DNA of 64,000 bases from Ancylomarina subtilis (GTDB taxonomy: Bacteria > Bacteroidota > Bacteroidia > Bacteroidales > Marinifilaceae), in contig NZ_SHKN01000001.1 of assembly GCF_004217115.1 (NCBI RefSeq), forward strand, positions 1,181,781 to 1,245,780, in the 5' to 3' direction. The translations under genes and the position numbers were made by a program. Within the stretch, counting starts at the first letter, position 1; each line of letters opens with the position of its first letter. The notes beneath the pieces were generated by a model. It saw only the letters and a program-made list of their open reading frames with translations, was not told where the DNA came from and searched no databases. Positions 26,527 to 36,863 of the stretch are shown here, in pieces.

Positions 26527-27978
26527 ATGCCTTCACTTCAAATATTATCCATTGCCCTTTTAAGCCTTTATGTCATTCTCATTGTCGGTTCATCCCTCTT
26601 TTCGAAAAAGAGTGACTCAGTAGAAGGCTATTTTCTGGCCAACAGATCCCTCTCATTTGTAGCACTCGCAATCACCTTTATCGCTTCGTGGTGGGGAGCC
26701 GGATCAGCAATTGAAACAGCCGATCATTCCTATCAAAATGGGATCAGTGCTTTTTGGATATACGGCATGCCTGTCCTGTTTTCAACCGGACTACTCTTTG
26801 TATTTGCCAGAGCCATCCGAAAAGTGGGCAGCATCACCCAACCCCAACTTCTGGAAGAACGCTATGGCAAAGCTCCTGCTTTAATGCTTTCAGTTCTGAT
26901 CTTTCTTTTCATGACCATTACGGCAGCCTCCCAAATTGTGGGTATTGGTATTTTCTTCGAAAAATTTCTGCACTTAGATTATAAGTTATCGGCCATTATA
27001 GGAACAGCTATTGTCCTCCTTTATTCCTTTTTTGGAGGATTTAAGGCTGTGGTTCGAACTGATATTATACAATTTGTCTTTCTTTTGTCCGCTTCAGTAT
27101 TGGTTTTCGGATATGCTTACTATTACTCCGGAGGCGTATTGGCTATCGAGAATATTGCAAAAAACAAACAATTAACACACTACTTTTCATTCAGTTACCA
27201 GCTCTCAAACAATATGGTTTATATTATCACCTTTGGCAGCGCCTGGATGATACAAGCCAATGTTTGGCAACGCATATCAGCGGCGCGTTCTCCCCAGGAT
27301 GCGCGTAAAATGATTGGACTCAGCTTTCTGGTCTATATTCCGCTTTATCTGATGGTCACTTTTACAGGGATGCTCGCTCTTGGTTTGTTCGATGAAATGC
27401 CACAAGGTGGCGTTATTTCAGGCATCATCAATAATTATATGCCTCCCTTGCTTGGAGCATTGATATTTGTGGGCATTTGCTCAGCCATTATGTCCACCAT
27501 GGATTCATTGATTAATACAGGTGCTATGGTACTCTGTGTCGATATTTATAAGAATAAATTCAAACCGAATGCCAAACAAGACCAACTCGTAATTATTGGA
27601 AAACTAGGAACTATTGTAGTCACTTTTATCGCTCTGTTAATCGGTCTTGAAATTCGTTCGATACTTAAAGTTTCCTGGCTGGCCGCCGACCTGCTTTCAA
27701 CCGGTGCTTTTGTGCCTTTAATTCTGGGCTTTATCTGGAAAAGAGGAACAACCATTGGAGCCATGTCATCTATGGTTTTCGGGACTGTTTTCTCTCTATA
27801 TAATCTGTCTGTGGCTTTGGGAGCCAAACTACCCTTGCCTTGGGAAATTGGGACAGCCAAACACGTTTTGGTGGGAATGCTCGGCTCAGCCTTAGTTTAT
27901 TTCATTGCCAGCTGTCTCAGCAAAGCTGAGACAGCTAAATCAGCATTATTTATTGCTAAAGCTGCGCTTAAAGAGTAA
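26527..27978 (+). CDS. Sodium/solute symporter (SSS family)
   Basis: 483 residues with about 13 membrane helices in the LeuT-fold SSS pattern. It opens with a periplasmic start and LLSLYVILIVGSSLF, then SVEGYFLANRSLSFVALAITFIAS broken by WWGAGSAIETADHSY (the helix 1-2 region), IVLLYSFFGGFKAVVRTDIIQFV (helix 5) and ICSAIMSTMDSLINTGAMVL (helix 8), which holds the Na2-site Ser/Thr residues. The substrate cannot be told from the sequence. It starts on the opposite strand from the cobalamin operon, whose riboswitch lies behind it and points away. Convergent with the cysteine-desulfidase-like gene. Confidence 0.9.
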   Translation: MPSLQILSIALLSLYVILIVGSSLFSKKSDSVEGYFLANRSLSFVALAITFIASWWGAGSAIETADHSYQNGISAFWIYGMPVLFSTGLLFVFARAIRKVGSITQPQLLEERYGKAPALMLSVLIFLFMTITAASQIVGIGIFFEKFLHLDYKLSAIIGTAIVLLYSFFGGFKAVVRTDIIQFVFLLSASVLVFGYAYYYSGGVLAIENIAKNKQLTHYFSFSYQLSNNMVYIITFGSAWMIQANVWQRISAARSPQDARKMIGLSFLVYIPLYLMVTFTGMLALGLFDEMPQGGVISGIINNYMPPLLGALIFVGICSAIMSTMDSLINTGAMVLCVDIYKNKFKPNAKQDQLVIIGKLGTIVVTFIALLIGLEIRSILKVSWLAADLLSTGAFVPLILGFIWKRGTTIGAMSSMVFGTVFSLYNLSVALGAKLPLPWEIGTAKHVLVGMLGSALVYFIASCLSKAETAKSALFIAKAALKE

Positions 27979-28017
27979 GAGGTTATGAGAGGGAGGTGCT
28001 TATAAAGAAGAGGGAAA

Positions 28018-28056
28018 TAAAAAAGGAGCCGACAAGAAAAAATCCTTATCGGCCCC
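28018..28056 (-). terminator. Terminator of the UPF0597 gene
   Basis: An imperfect stem, GGAGCCGACAAG (28025-28036) against CTTATCGGCCCC (28045-28056) with two mismatches, followed on the minus strand by TTTTTTATTT. It lies between two convergent genes. Confidence 0.7.
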
Positions 28057-28091
28057 GGAATAAAAACAAATGAATTTGTCTCTTTATAGTC

Positions 28092-29372
28092 TTAAGAAGC
28101 CTTATTCATCTTCTCTAACATCGTTTTTAAAATCACATCGTCTGTTACCTCCATACCTTCGGTGGCCAAACGACCTATATTACGTATTGTCGCTTCAACA
28201 TCTTCATCAACAATACCATCCACATTACTTAAACATTGACTGTTTAAAGCCAATAGCGATGATTGAATTCCGGCACTCACACTGGCTGAAATTTTATGAG
28301 CACAACTCGAGTTGGCTCCATCACAAATCATCCCCGTAACACTACCCGTCATATTCTTTAAGGTCGAACTCAAATGGGTCAAATCGCCTCCCATCATGTA
28401 AGTGATACCACAAGCAGCTCCTGAAGTCGACAACAACACGCCACATAAAGCCGACAATTGTCCGATGAAAGATTTCATATGTATTGAAATCAACAAGGCC
28501 AATGCCAATGCTCTTAATAAAGTCTCTTCATCAACCTTAAGTTTCTCTGCAACAACCATAATGGGTAAAGTCAGACTCATCCCCTGATTACCACTACCAC
28601 AATTAGACATTACGGGCATAGAACAGCCAGCCATTCTGGCATCCGAACCCGCTGCAGCCATCATAACCGACTTATTAATGATATCCTCAGAAAGAATGCC
28701 TTTCTCGATACTCGTCAACATCGATTTACCGACCTGCAAACCATAGTTCCCTTTAAGACCTTCCTCTGCAATTTTCTTATTCAAATTAACACCTTCAAGT
28801 AGAAACTGAAGCTCAGAAATATCAACCGTCTTTATGAAATTATAAATAGATTGAACACTCCAGTCTTCTTGCTCTTCGGTAATTTCTTCTGCTGTTTTTA
28901 ATTCCTTCGTAAAAATCACCTCACCATTGCGTTCTACTAAAACGATATTCTCATGTCTGTCCTGAATAACGACACGACTTGTATCATCGCCATTATAACA
29001 AATACACTCGACGTGAAGCTTAGGCACATCATGCAGCATATGGATTTCCACCTTACCTTCACGCACAAAACAGTTAGCCTGACTTGCTATTTCTTCGCTG
29101 ATATTTGTAAAAATCTCCAAGCCATTTTTAGAATCACCACCCAGAGCTCCCAAAGCAACCGAAATGGGTAATCCCACCATATTGGATCCTGGTATGCCGA
29201 CTCCCATTACATTTTTGAAAACATTGCCACTCACCTTCATTTCTACGCGTTCAGGTATAGCATTCAATGTTTCTCTTGCCTTGGCAGCTGCCAAAGCAAT
29301 TGAAGCAGGTTCTGTGCAACCAGCGGCTGGCACAAACTCCTTTTTTAATTTTTGTAAGTAAACGTCCTTCAT
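28092..29372 (-). CDS. UPF0597 / L-cysteine desulfidase-like protein
   Basis: 426 residues, related to the [4Fe-4S] L-serine dehydratase alpha fold; characterised relatives degrade L-cysteine to pyruvate, sulfide and ammonia. It opens with VPAAGCTEPASIALAAA (Cys at about 18), then VGIPGSNMVGLPISVALGALGG, PVMSNCGSGNQGMSLTLPI (about 247-265) and MICDGANSSCAHKIS (about 340-354). These cysteine motifs match the expected cluster ligands. Cytoplasmic and monocistronic, ending at its own terminator. E. coli CyuA is a likely functional analogue, but a serine or other beta-eliminating substrate is possible. Confidence 0.9.
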   Translation of the reverse strand: MKDVYLQKLKKEFVPAAGCTEPASIALAAAKARETLNAIPERVEMKVSGNVFKNVMGVGIPGSNMVGLPISVALGALGGDSKNGLEIFTNISEEIASQANCFVREGKVEIHMLHDVPKLHVECICYNGDDTSRVVIQDRHENIVLVERNGEVIFTKELKTAEEITEEQEDWSVQSIYNFIKTVDISELQFLLEGVNLNKKIAEEGLKGNYGLQVGKSMLTSIEKGILSEDIINKSVMMAAAGSDARMAGCSMPVMSNCGSGNQGMSLTLPIMVVAEKLKVDEETLLRALALALLISIHMKSFIGQLSALCGVLLSTSGAACGITYMMGGDLTHLSSTLKNMTGSVTGMICDGANSSCAHKISASVSAGIQSSLLALNSQCLSNVDGIVDEDVEATIRNIGRLATEGMEVTDDVILKTMLEKMNKAS

Positions 29373-29630
29373 TGTTGTTGTTTATTAAAAGCAAGTAATC
29401 ACTTTTAAATTAGGTTAATAATGATAATAAATGCCTATTGGCATTTCTATCAGCTTTTAATCTCATACCTGAGATTTAAGTTCGACAAAAATGTTCTTTT
29501 TTTTTAGAATAAGATGCCCCTAATACATCAAATATTCTCCTTTGTCTGTTTAATAAATTCTATAAAAGAGTGGATCAACCAGTTTATAAAAACGGATCGA
29601 TCCACAACTAACACAAACTAACAATCAAAA
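29373..29630. other. Intergenic region
   Basis: Separates the M16 peptidase (ends 29631) from the UPF0597 gene (starts 29372), both minus strand. AT-rich. A short inverted repeat, TGCCTATTGGCA, lies at about 29431-29442. No gene seen. Confidence 0.4.
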
Positions 29631-32432
29631 TTATTCTGCAGGGTTCATAATCACCTCTACAGTATCTACTTTCTTGAAAAGTTTCTTTGCGAACTTCTTA
29701 ACAGCAGCCGCATCGATACCTTCAACTAATTTCTTATAATCTTCCTTTGATGTAAATTCTGATCCTAACATCTGATTATTTTTAAGCACTCTTAACCAGA
29801 AAGAATTTTGCAATTCAGCTTCTTCTCTACCTTTAATGAAGTTGTTCTTAATTTCATTTAGGTCAGTCGCATCACAAGTTTCTTTTTGAATCTTTGCAAT
29901 CTCGTTTTCAACAATCTCAACCAGACGGTCACGTTTAGCAGGATCACAGTCAAACTGGATATTCAATGAGAATTCAGGACTTGGTAACTTAGATGCAGAA
30001 GGACTCACGCCTACACCATATGAACCACCTTCTTCTTCACGAATAGTTGTCATATAACGCTTTGAAAGAAGTTGAGACACCACATTGAGCATCAACCTAT
30101 TCTTTAAAGTATAATTAAAATCACCTTGCAAAGCATAAGTCACGGTTGTTTTAGGCACAGCCATCTTACGATCGAAACTCTTGCTTGTTTTTCCTTTGGC
30201 AGGACCGACTTTATGGTCTACAAAAGATTCTTTTCTATTAGTCGAACTGATATGACCAATATACTTCTGAATCATTGGCAAATGTTTCTCTTCATCGATA
30301 TTACCAACAAAAATGAACGTAAAGTCACTCGCATCAGAGAAACGCTCTTTATAAATTTCAGATGCTCTATTGAAATCAATCTTATTAATGAATTCTTCTC
30401 CAAAAAGTAATGTCCGTGGAGAATAGTTCGTTTTTGCCAAAGAAATCGTATCCTTAAGTGCTTTATTATTATCCACACCAATGTTTGCTACGTAATTTCT
30501 CATACGAGCCATCTGTGCATTGTATGGCGCTTCGTCGAAACGTGGCGCTTCAAAATTCAAATAAAGCAACTGCATGAGTGTCTCAAAGTCTTGAGGAGAA
30601 GCAGATCCGGAGAACCCTTCAGTCAACTCGCCCAGATTGGCACTTAAACGAACAATTTTACCCGCAAGTTTCTTCTGCAATTGAGTTGTATTGAACTCAC
30701 CAACGCCTGACATTTGAACGATACCAGTTGCCATATCAGCAGAAGCAAGATCTTTATCAGCAATTAATGAACTACCACCAAAACTAAATGAAGACATTGA
30801 AATGTTATCCTTGGAATAATCTGTAGGAAGAATAACAACTTTTGCTCCATTTTCAAGGACATAACCTTTGGCATCAATTCCTTCAATTTCGAATTGTTTT
30901 GTAATCTTGGCAGGATTTAATTCTTTAGCAACAAGAGGCTGATCACCGGCATCATCCTTATAAGCTTCGATATTTGAAGCTTTCACTTTAGCAGCAACAG
31001 CTAATAATTCCGCTTTAGTTGGGTAATATTGTGTTGTATTCTCAGGGCCTTTTAATATCAATGCAGAGTTAGCTTCATTAGAATAAGAAGAAACAAATGC
31101 ATTGACCTCTTCCAGAGTAATTGCAGGAATTGTTTTAGCAGCAAATGCCATCTCCCAATCAATTGAAGGGAATGATTTTGCCTTAAGGTATAAATCACCC
31201 AATTGCTTCGCCCAGGAGTCATTACTAATCTTGCTACGATTCGCATAATAAGACTCATATGATCTCATAGTCTGAACCTTTGTTCTTTCCAATTCCGAAT
31301 TTGTAAACCCATGACGTTTAACTCTTTCAAGTTCTGTCAGAATCTCAGAAAACGCCTCCAGTTCTTTACCTCGTTTAGGTGCCACATAAATGTAATCAGC
31401 GCCTTTGGTTCTGGCCATATCAAATCCGCCAAACTCCATGCCTACTGATGAACACTCAAGCTTTTTGCTTAACTCAGACAAACGCGAGTTTAGCATACTA
31501 TTGAACATCCCTTTAGCCATTGCATTTCTTTCAGTGGCTTCGGTTTTAACCGCATCCAAATCACGACGGAACAGCCACATGATACTAAGGCTATTTTGTT
31601 CTTTATCCTTGGCAGCAACATAGCCTAACTCTTTTGAATCTTCAACCTGACAATAAGTACGCTCAGCAGCATTCTTCTTCGAAGGTATCTTTGAAAACAA
31701 AGCTTTGACTTTTGCTTCCATCTTCTCTGCATCAATATCACCAACAATAACGACTGCCTGAAGATCCGGACGATACCATTTATGATAGTAATCACGTAGG
31801 GCCTGATGGTCGAAATGATCAATCACATCTAAAGATCCAATTACATCACGATCAGCATACTTAGAGTTATTATACATTACATGTGAAGTTTGATCACCTA
31901 AACGCTTACGAACATTTCTTCTTGTACGCCACTCTTCGTGAATAACCCCTCGCTCCGACTCAATTTCATTGCCTTCCAACAATAGTCCTCCAGACCAATC
32001 ATGCAGGACCAATAAAGCCGAATCCAATAAATTCTCGCTGGCAACCGGGATATTACTTAGGTTATAAACCGTTTCGTCCTGAGCGGTGTATGCGTTGATA
32101 TCCCGACCAAAAAGAATCCCATTCTTCTCCAGGTAATCAAGCATATTCTTACCTGGGAAGTTTTTAAGACCATTAAAAGCCATATGCTCCAGAAAGTGAG
32201 CCAAACCATTTTGAGTATCATTTTCGAGAATGGCACCTACATTCTGAACAAAGTAAAAGCTTGCTCTATCCTTAGGTTCCTCATTGTGCATGATATAATA
32301 AGTCATACCATTCTCCAACTTACCCGTCTTTACTGCCTCATTGGTAGGCACAGTTGTAGTAAACTGAGCAAACGAACTCAAACCTAATACGCTAAAGCAC
32401 AATAGGAGAGAAAATTTTAATTTTGAAGTCAT
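29631..32432 (-). CDS. Secreted M16-family zinc metallopeptidase
   Basis: 933 residues. Signal peptide (ending near SSFAQ) and two M16 halves. The inverted zinc motif HxxEH is present as HFLEHMAFNG at about residue 83-92, and the distal glutamate is probably in ESERGVIHEEW (about 159-169). A YGVGVSPS segment in the C-terminal half, near residue 790, fits the inactive half that completes the clamshell. Pitrilysin-type enzymes degrade medium-sized peptides; in Bacteroidota such secreted copies are often near SusCD loci. It is the last gene of the long minus-strand block. A structured RNA element lies in the gap upstream. Confidence 0.93.
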   Translation of the reverse strand: MTSKLKFSLLLCFSVLGLSSFAQFTTTVPTNEAVKTGKLENGMTYYIMHNEEPKDRASFYFVQNVGAILENDTQNGLAHFLEHMAFNGLKNFPGKNMLDYLEKNGILFGRDINAYTAQDETVYNLSNIPVASENLLDSALLVLHDWSGGLLLEGNEIESERGVIHEEWRTRRNVRKRLGDQTSHVMYNNSKYADRDVIGSLDVIDHFDHQALRDYYHKWYRPDLQAVVIVGDIDAEKMEAKVKALFSKIPSKKNAAERTYCQVEDSKELGYVAAKDKEQNSLSIMWLFRRDLDAVKTEATERNAMAKGMFNSMLNSRLSELSKKLECSSVGMEFGGFDMARTKGADYIYVAPKRGKELEAFSEILTELERVKRHGFTNSELERTKVQTMRSYESYYANRSKISNDSWAKQLGDLYLKAKSFPSIDWEMAFAAKTIPAITLEEVNAFVSSYSNEANSALILKGPENTTQYYPTKAELLAVAAKVKASNIEAYKDDAGDQPLVAKELNPAKITKQFEIEGIDAKGYVLENGAKVVILPTDYSKDNISMSSFSFGGSSLIADKDLASADMATGIVQMSGVGEFNTTQLQKKLAGKIVRLSANLGELTEGFSGSASPQDFETLMQLLYLNFEAPRFDEAPYNAQMARMRNYVANIGVDNNKALKDTISLAKTNYSPRTLLFGEEFINKIDFNRASEIYKERFSDASDFTFIFVGNIDEEKHLPMIQKYIGHISSTNRKESFVDHKVGPAKGKTSKSFDRKMAVPKTTVTYALQGDFNYTLKNRLMLNVVSQLLSKRYMTTIREEEGGSYGVGVSPSASKLPSPEFSLNIQFDCDPAKRDRLVEIVENEIAKIQKETCDATDLNEIKNNFIKGREEAELQNSFWLRVLKNNQMLGSEFTSKEDYKKLVEGIDAAAVKKFAKKLFKKVDTVEVIMNPAE

Positions 32433-32597
32433 ATAAAAAGTATTTGATTCAGATTGAATTAGAGATAAAACGGATCTTTAAAGTGGTGTTCGAAACAAAA
32501 TTATCGCTATCTGAATTTGATTTAAAAGTTAAACATATAGAGGTTTAACTGGTTTTTGTCGACTTTGAAATTCTTCTACTAGTTGTAAACGCCATCT

Positions 32598-32737
32598 AAA
32601 AAAGAAAGGACAGAATCCAAGAGCTCGCTTTCAATTTCCATAAAATCAGATCCGACCAAAGATGATTTTAAAGAAGGTTGTGTCTCTTAGACACCAAACG
32701 ATTCTATACGGATTCTGCCCCTCTACCGACTAACTAA
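32598..32737 (-). ncRNA. Candidate structured RNA, copy 1 of a two-copy element
   Basis: Read on the minus strand: an outer stem GGGCAGAATCC (32710-32720) with GGATTCTGTCC (32608-32618) encloses a GTGTCT/AGACAC hairpin and an AAAATCA/TGATTTT stem with a 14-base loop TCTTTGGTCGGATC. It is followed by a T-rich tail, as in an intrinsic terminator. Copy 2 (57671-57810) keeps the loop and the outline while the stems change in a compensating way. A promoter-like TTTG-N17-TATTTTTT (32736-32764) would start an RNA of about 135 nt. Independent small RNA is favoured; a leader of the M16 gene is the alternative. Not matched to a named family. Confidence 0.6.
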
Positions 32738-32814
32738 AAAATAATTTAAAAAACTATTTGCAAACATCTAAGAACACGTGCGTTGCAAAACATTGCCTTA
32801 TTTACCCTTGAAAA

Positions 32815-34887
32815 CTAGAGAGCAACGCTTTTCCCGTTCTTAAAATTCTTTATCCCTTCATCAAGAAACTTAACAAATGCATCTACATCCAAATCATAAG
32901 CTCTTGGGGTATGCAATGCCTTACCTTCATTGTCCAAAAGCACATAGTAAGGTTGAGCATTTACATTATAATTTTCGATTTGATAATTCGCATTCTTTTT
33001 TCCCAATGTCTTTTTGGTTTTTCCATCGTAGTTCGAAACGATCCATTCCTCTTCGGGTAATTGTTTCTTATCGTCAACATACATGGCTACAATCACATAA
33101 TCATCTCTCAGGCGTCTCAACACCTCCGGATCAGACCATACATTCGATTCCATTTCACGACAGTTTACACAACCGTGACCCGTAAAGTCAATAAATAAAG
33201 GTTTATTCTGAGCCTTAGCTGCTGCTTTAGCTTCATCCATATCAAAATAACCTTGCAAGCCATGAGGTAAGTGTAGGAAATCGCTATACTTCGCATTAAT
33301 CTTCTCATGCTTAACGCCTGAACCTGCATTCTCTCTCACTAAAGACTGGATATCAAAATCCAAACTTGCTTTGGGTGGAATATAGCCCGATAAGGCTTTA
33401 AGTGGTGCTCCAAATAAACCTGGAATCATATACACCACAAAAGAGAATGAAGCAATGGCTAACATTAATCGAGGAACACTAACATGTTTAACAGGACTAT
33501 CATGAGAGAACATGAGTTTTCCTAACAAATAAAATCCCATCAGCGTAAAGATCACAATCCAAATGGCTAAGTAAATCTCTCTATCTAATATTCCCCAATG
33601 GTATGTCTGATCGGCAATACTTAGGAATTTCAAACCTAAAGCCAATTCTAAGAAACCTAAAACAACTTTTACAGAGTTCAACCAGCCTCCGGACTTTGGC
33701 ATATTGCTTAACCAACCCGGGAAAATAGCAAACAAGGTAAATGGAAGTGCAAAGGCCAATGAGAAACCTAGCATACCAATAATTGGCATCAACACTTCAC
33801 CACCTGCTGAAGCAACCAAAATAGATCCTACAATGGGTCCTGTACATGAGAATGAAACCAATACAAGTGTAAAAGCCATAAAGAATGAACCCATAAAACC
33901 GCCTTTATCTTCATTGGCAACAGACTTGTTCACCATCCAGCTAGGCATTGTAATTTCAAACATTCCAAAAAAGGAGAATGCAAACACAACAAAAATGATG
34001 AAGAATAATAGATTCGGAATCCAATGTGTACTTAAAAAGTTGGCAAAAGCGGGCCCCATTACAACGGCTAGAATTGTTCCAATCACCGTATAAATTGCAA
34101 TAATTGAAAAACCATAGAAGAAGGCATTCATTCTACCCTTCGCTTTATTGCCACCACCACTATGCATAAAATAACTCACCGTCATCGGGATCATTGGGAA
34201 TACACAAGGGGTTACAATAGCAATTAATCCACCCAGAAAAGCTGCAATAAAAATAGTCCAAAGACCTTTCTTAGCGCTATCTTTCTTTTGAACAGGAGCT
34301 GCTTCTTTTATTTCAGCCTTAACATCATCCTTTACAACAGCAGCAACGTCTTTCTTTTCTTCTTTTACAACTGGCTTGGCAGCCGATTCTGTTTTAGCAA
34401 GCGCATTTGACTTTGCTGTTAAAGACAAATCAAAATCTTCTTCACCCGTTACACAACGACCTGACACATCAGAACAAGCCTGATAGTCGAAAGAACCTGC
34501 AACTCTTAAGTTTACTTTAAGAACTTTAACTGTTTGACGGAATTCAGCTTTTTTCTCAAAATAACTGACGTCTCCTTCCCAAACTTCGTCGAAGTGCTTT
34601 ACCGGTTTAATTGGGATGACTTTACCAACCAATTCGTAAGAATCATTTTTAGTAAAATTAAACGATGCCACTATGGGACCCAGATCCGGATCAAAATCGT
34701 TGGAATACACATGCCATGTATCCTGGATATCTCCCTTAATCAATACTTCAAGAGTCTCTCCAACTTTCACATCCTTCTTCGAAAATTCAACCTTCCATTT
34801 TGCCGGCTGAACAATCTGACTAAATGCACTCAAAGTAATCATGCTGCTCATTATAAAAAATAGAGCAAACTTAAAATTCAATTTCAT
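32815..34887 (-). CDS. dsbD: DsbD-family protein-disulfide reductase
   Basis: 690 residues. Signal peptide, then an N-terminal immunoglobulin-like DsbD-alpha domain (about 25-155), a charged linker rich in Lys/Glu/Ala (about 160-205), the central membrane domain with eight helices (about 206-515), and a thioredoxin-like C-terminal domain (about 545-690) with GHGCVNCREM as its CxxC. The membrane domain carries the reactive cysteines in VTPCVFPMIP and FSCTGPIVGS. It moves electrons from cytoplasmic thioredoxin to periplasmic thioredoxins. Its clients could include the TlpA-type lipoproteins encoded just upstream. The function is firm as a family; the clients are inferred. Confidence 0.92.
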   Translation of the reverse strand: MKLNFKFALFFIMSSMITLSAFSQIVQPAKWKVEFSKKDVKVGETLEVLIKGDIQDTWHVYSNDFDPDLGPIVASFNFTKNDSYELVGKVIPIKPVKHFDEVWEGDVSYFEKKAEFRQTVKVLKVNLRVAGSFDYQACSDVSGRCVTGEEDFDLSLTAKSNALAKTESAAKPVVKEEKKDVAAVVKDDVKAEIKEAAPVQKKDSAKKGLWTIFIAAFLGGLIAIVTPCVFPMIPMTVSYFMHSGGGNKAKGRMNAFFYGFSIIAIYTVIGTILAVVMGPAFANFLSTHWIPNLLFFIIFVVFAFSFFGMFEITMPSWMVNKSVANEDKGGFMGSFFMAFTLVLVSFSCTGPIVGSILVASAGGEVLMPIIGMLGFSLAFALPFTLFAIFPGWLSNMPKSGGWLNSVKVVLGFLELALGLKFLSIADQTYHWGILDREIYLAIWIVIFTLMGFYLLGKLMFSHDSPVKHVSVPRLMLAIASFSFVVYMIPGLFGAPLKALSGYIPPKASLDFDIQSLVRENAGSGVKHEKINAKYSDFLHLPHGLQGYFDMDEAKAAAKAQNKPLFIDFTGHGCVNCREMESNVWSDPEVLRRLRDDYVIVAMYVDDKKQLPEEEWIVSNYDGKTKKTLGKKNANYQIENYNVNAQPYYVLLDNEGKALHTPRAYDLDVDAFVKFLDEGIKNFKNGKSVAL

Positions 34888-35428
34888 TGGACTTAATTTT
34901 TGTTAGTTGTTGTGTGTGACAATCGCTTATCACTGATTTTTATTTTTATCATCCTTTAAAAAGGATCGTCTTTTTGTTTTCCTACATCCATAAGACCCCT
35001 ATTTCATTAAAAAGGGTGAATCAGATTTCATTTTTTTTGTCAAAAAAATGTTAAACTCAGCAAGATAGCTCCCATATTAATAAACAATCACCACAAGTGT
35101 TTTGTTAATATAAGATCCGACAAAAAGCTGATTTGTCTACAACTTACACTTTCAGATATAATCCAGATTAGATAAAAATAGGAAATGAATAGATACCGAA
35201 AAAAAATATCCTTTTCACCTTTCATTATAATTCTGGCATCTTTAAAACCATAAGTTCAGGTAAAATTGAAAAAATCAAATTAAAATAAAGCCTATTTCGC
35301 TCGTTTTTTGTCCTCAGTTCCTTTCTTTTAACAAGGAGTTAACAATTGCAATCTTAGAATTTCATCAAAAAACAGAAGCCACCCCAAACTGCACTGCCCA
35401 AAAAAATTCAAACAATCAAAACTACTCT
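34888..35428. other. Intergenic region, no gene
   Basis: About 540 AT-rich bases between dsbD and the TlpA gene, both minus strand. A perfect 7-bp stem ATCCTTT/AAAGGAT with a 2-base loop occurs at 34951-34966. No U-tailed terminator for the TlpA gene and no clear promoter was found. No open frame of interest. Confidence 0.5.
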
Positions 35429-36787
35429 TTACAAAGATTTTTGTATCAATTGCTTAAGTTTCTCATCCGAGGGACGGGGTGCAAAGGCATCAATGATTTT
35501 CCCATCCTTGTCGAATACCATAAAACGAGGAATGCCATTAATCAAATAGTTTTGAAACTCTGATCTATCGGCCATGTATTGCAAAGACGTTTTTTCATGC
35601 TTTTCAAGATATTTCCTCCAAATTGACTCTTTGCTATCTATACAAACTGATATAAACGCAACCTTATCATTGGCAAACTCTTTAGCCAATGCTTCGAAAT
35701 AAGGCGATTCGGCCTTACAAGGTCCACACCAGGTGGCCCAGAGATCAACCACTAAAATCTTGCCTTCAAAATCCTTCTTAGACACCGATTTACCTGTTAA
35801 ATCGGTTAGCTGAAAATCCGGGGCATTCTGGCCTGGAAGCAAGCTATTGTACTTTTCAAATGCTTTGTTCAAAACCGATTTATAGGCATCAGTTTTTAAT
35901 CCCTCTGCTACCTTTACTTTCTCATTCAGCACCTGCTGTACTGGCCCTTGATGACCTAATTTCTGAGTGATACTGTAAACTTTAATAAAATCGTCTGTCT
36001 CAACAGTTAATTCCATATCCTTTTCTTCTCTGAGACGCTTAAACAGCATATATCGAAACTCTTCCAACTGTAAAAATTCCGAACGAAATCCTGCTAAATT
36101 CACATATCTCTTAAAATCGTCATTAAGAATTGGTTTAACAGAATCAGAAACAGCCTTAGCTTCCTCGTAGCTTTTAAATTTCCCCGAAAAAGTTAGATAA
36201 GTCGGATAGGATTTTAATGAGATGGCAGCATTTAGGTAGTTTCTTGTCTTTTCTAATTCAACAAAATTCGGTGGTAAATTCGGGTAGAGCTTTAGCGAAT
36301 CCATTAATCCACTCATTTTTTTCTCTATTTCTTCTTTCACAAATTCGTACGAATGGTTCTCTTTTAGCATTTGACCAGCCTGTAAAAAAGATCCTGCTTT
36401 GGGGAATGGCTTATCTTTGAGATACCTGTTGGGTTCAACTCCGATGCCCTTAAATTTGGCATTAGTAGGAGAATCTTTATCAATGTAAACCTCCAGGTTG
36501 TAGCCCGGTTGCAAGTACAATGTATTTCTGCCCAACTTAAAATAAGTCGGCTGTGTCAAATTCAATTCTATTTCAAAACAGCACGAATCATCAGTCTGTA
36601 TTTCTACACCTTCCTTTAAAAGAATAGCCTCAGGGCTTTGATTTACCAAGGTAACTATCTTGTCAAAATTCACTAGTCGTCCCTTAAATTTAACTGATTT
36701 ACTCTGATATTGGCTACAGCCAGTAAATACCAGACAGAATAAAATAACGACACCATATATATATTTGTTAAGATTTTGAATACTCAT
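35429..36787 (-). CDS. TlpA-type thioredoxin lipoprotein with a DUF4369-like N-terminal part
   Basis: 452 residues, lipobox LVFTGC (Cys24). The N-terminal ~110 residues (KGRLVNFDKIVTLVNQS, then YLQPGYNLEVYIDKD) look like the DUF4369 beta-sandwich typical of Bacteroidota TlpA proteins. A helical middle follows, and from about 310 an AhpC/TSA-TlpA thioredoxin domain: NAPDFQLTDLTGKSVSKKDF, then VDLWATWCGPCKAESPYF (catalytic CGPC) and GIPRFMVFDKDGKI (cis-Pro loop). Periplasm-facing disulfide reductase. Last member of the downstream Sus-like locus; dsbD is next and may reduce it. Confidence 0.9.
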   Translation of the reverse strand: MSIQNLNKYIYGVVILFCLVFTGCSQYQSKSVKFKGRLVNFDKIVTLVNQSPEAILLKEGVEIQTDDSCCFEIELNLTQPTYFKLGRNTLYLQPGYNLEVYIDKDSPTNAKFKGIGVEPNRYLKDKPFPKAGSFLQAGQMLKENHSYEFVKEEIEKKMSGLMDSLKLYPNLPPNFVELEKTRNYLNAAISLKSYPTYLTFSGKFKSYEEAKAVSDSVKPILNDDFKRYVNLAGFRSEFLQLEEFRYMLFKRLREEKDMELTVETDDFIKVYSITQKLGHQGPVQQVLNEKVKVAEGLKTDAYKSVLNKAFEKYNSLLPGQNAPDFQLTDLTGKSVSKKDFEGKILVVDLWATWCGPCKAESPYFEALAKEFANDKVAFISVCIDSKESIWRKYLEKHEKTSLQYMADRSEFQNYLINGIPRFMVFDKDGKIIDAFAPRPSDEKLKQLIQKSL

Positions 36788-36863
36788 GTTTAATTGTTTT
36801 AATATTTTTTACAATATGAAAAATTTCTTCTGCCCCAAGCTCCCTGATTAAAAAGTATCAGTA

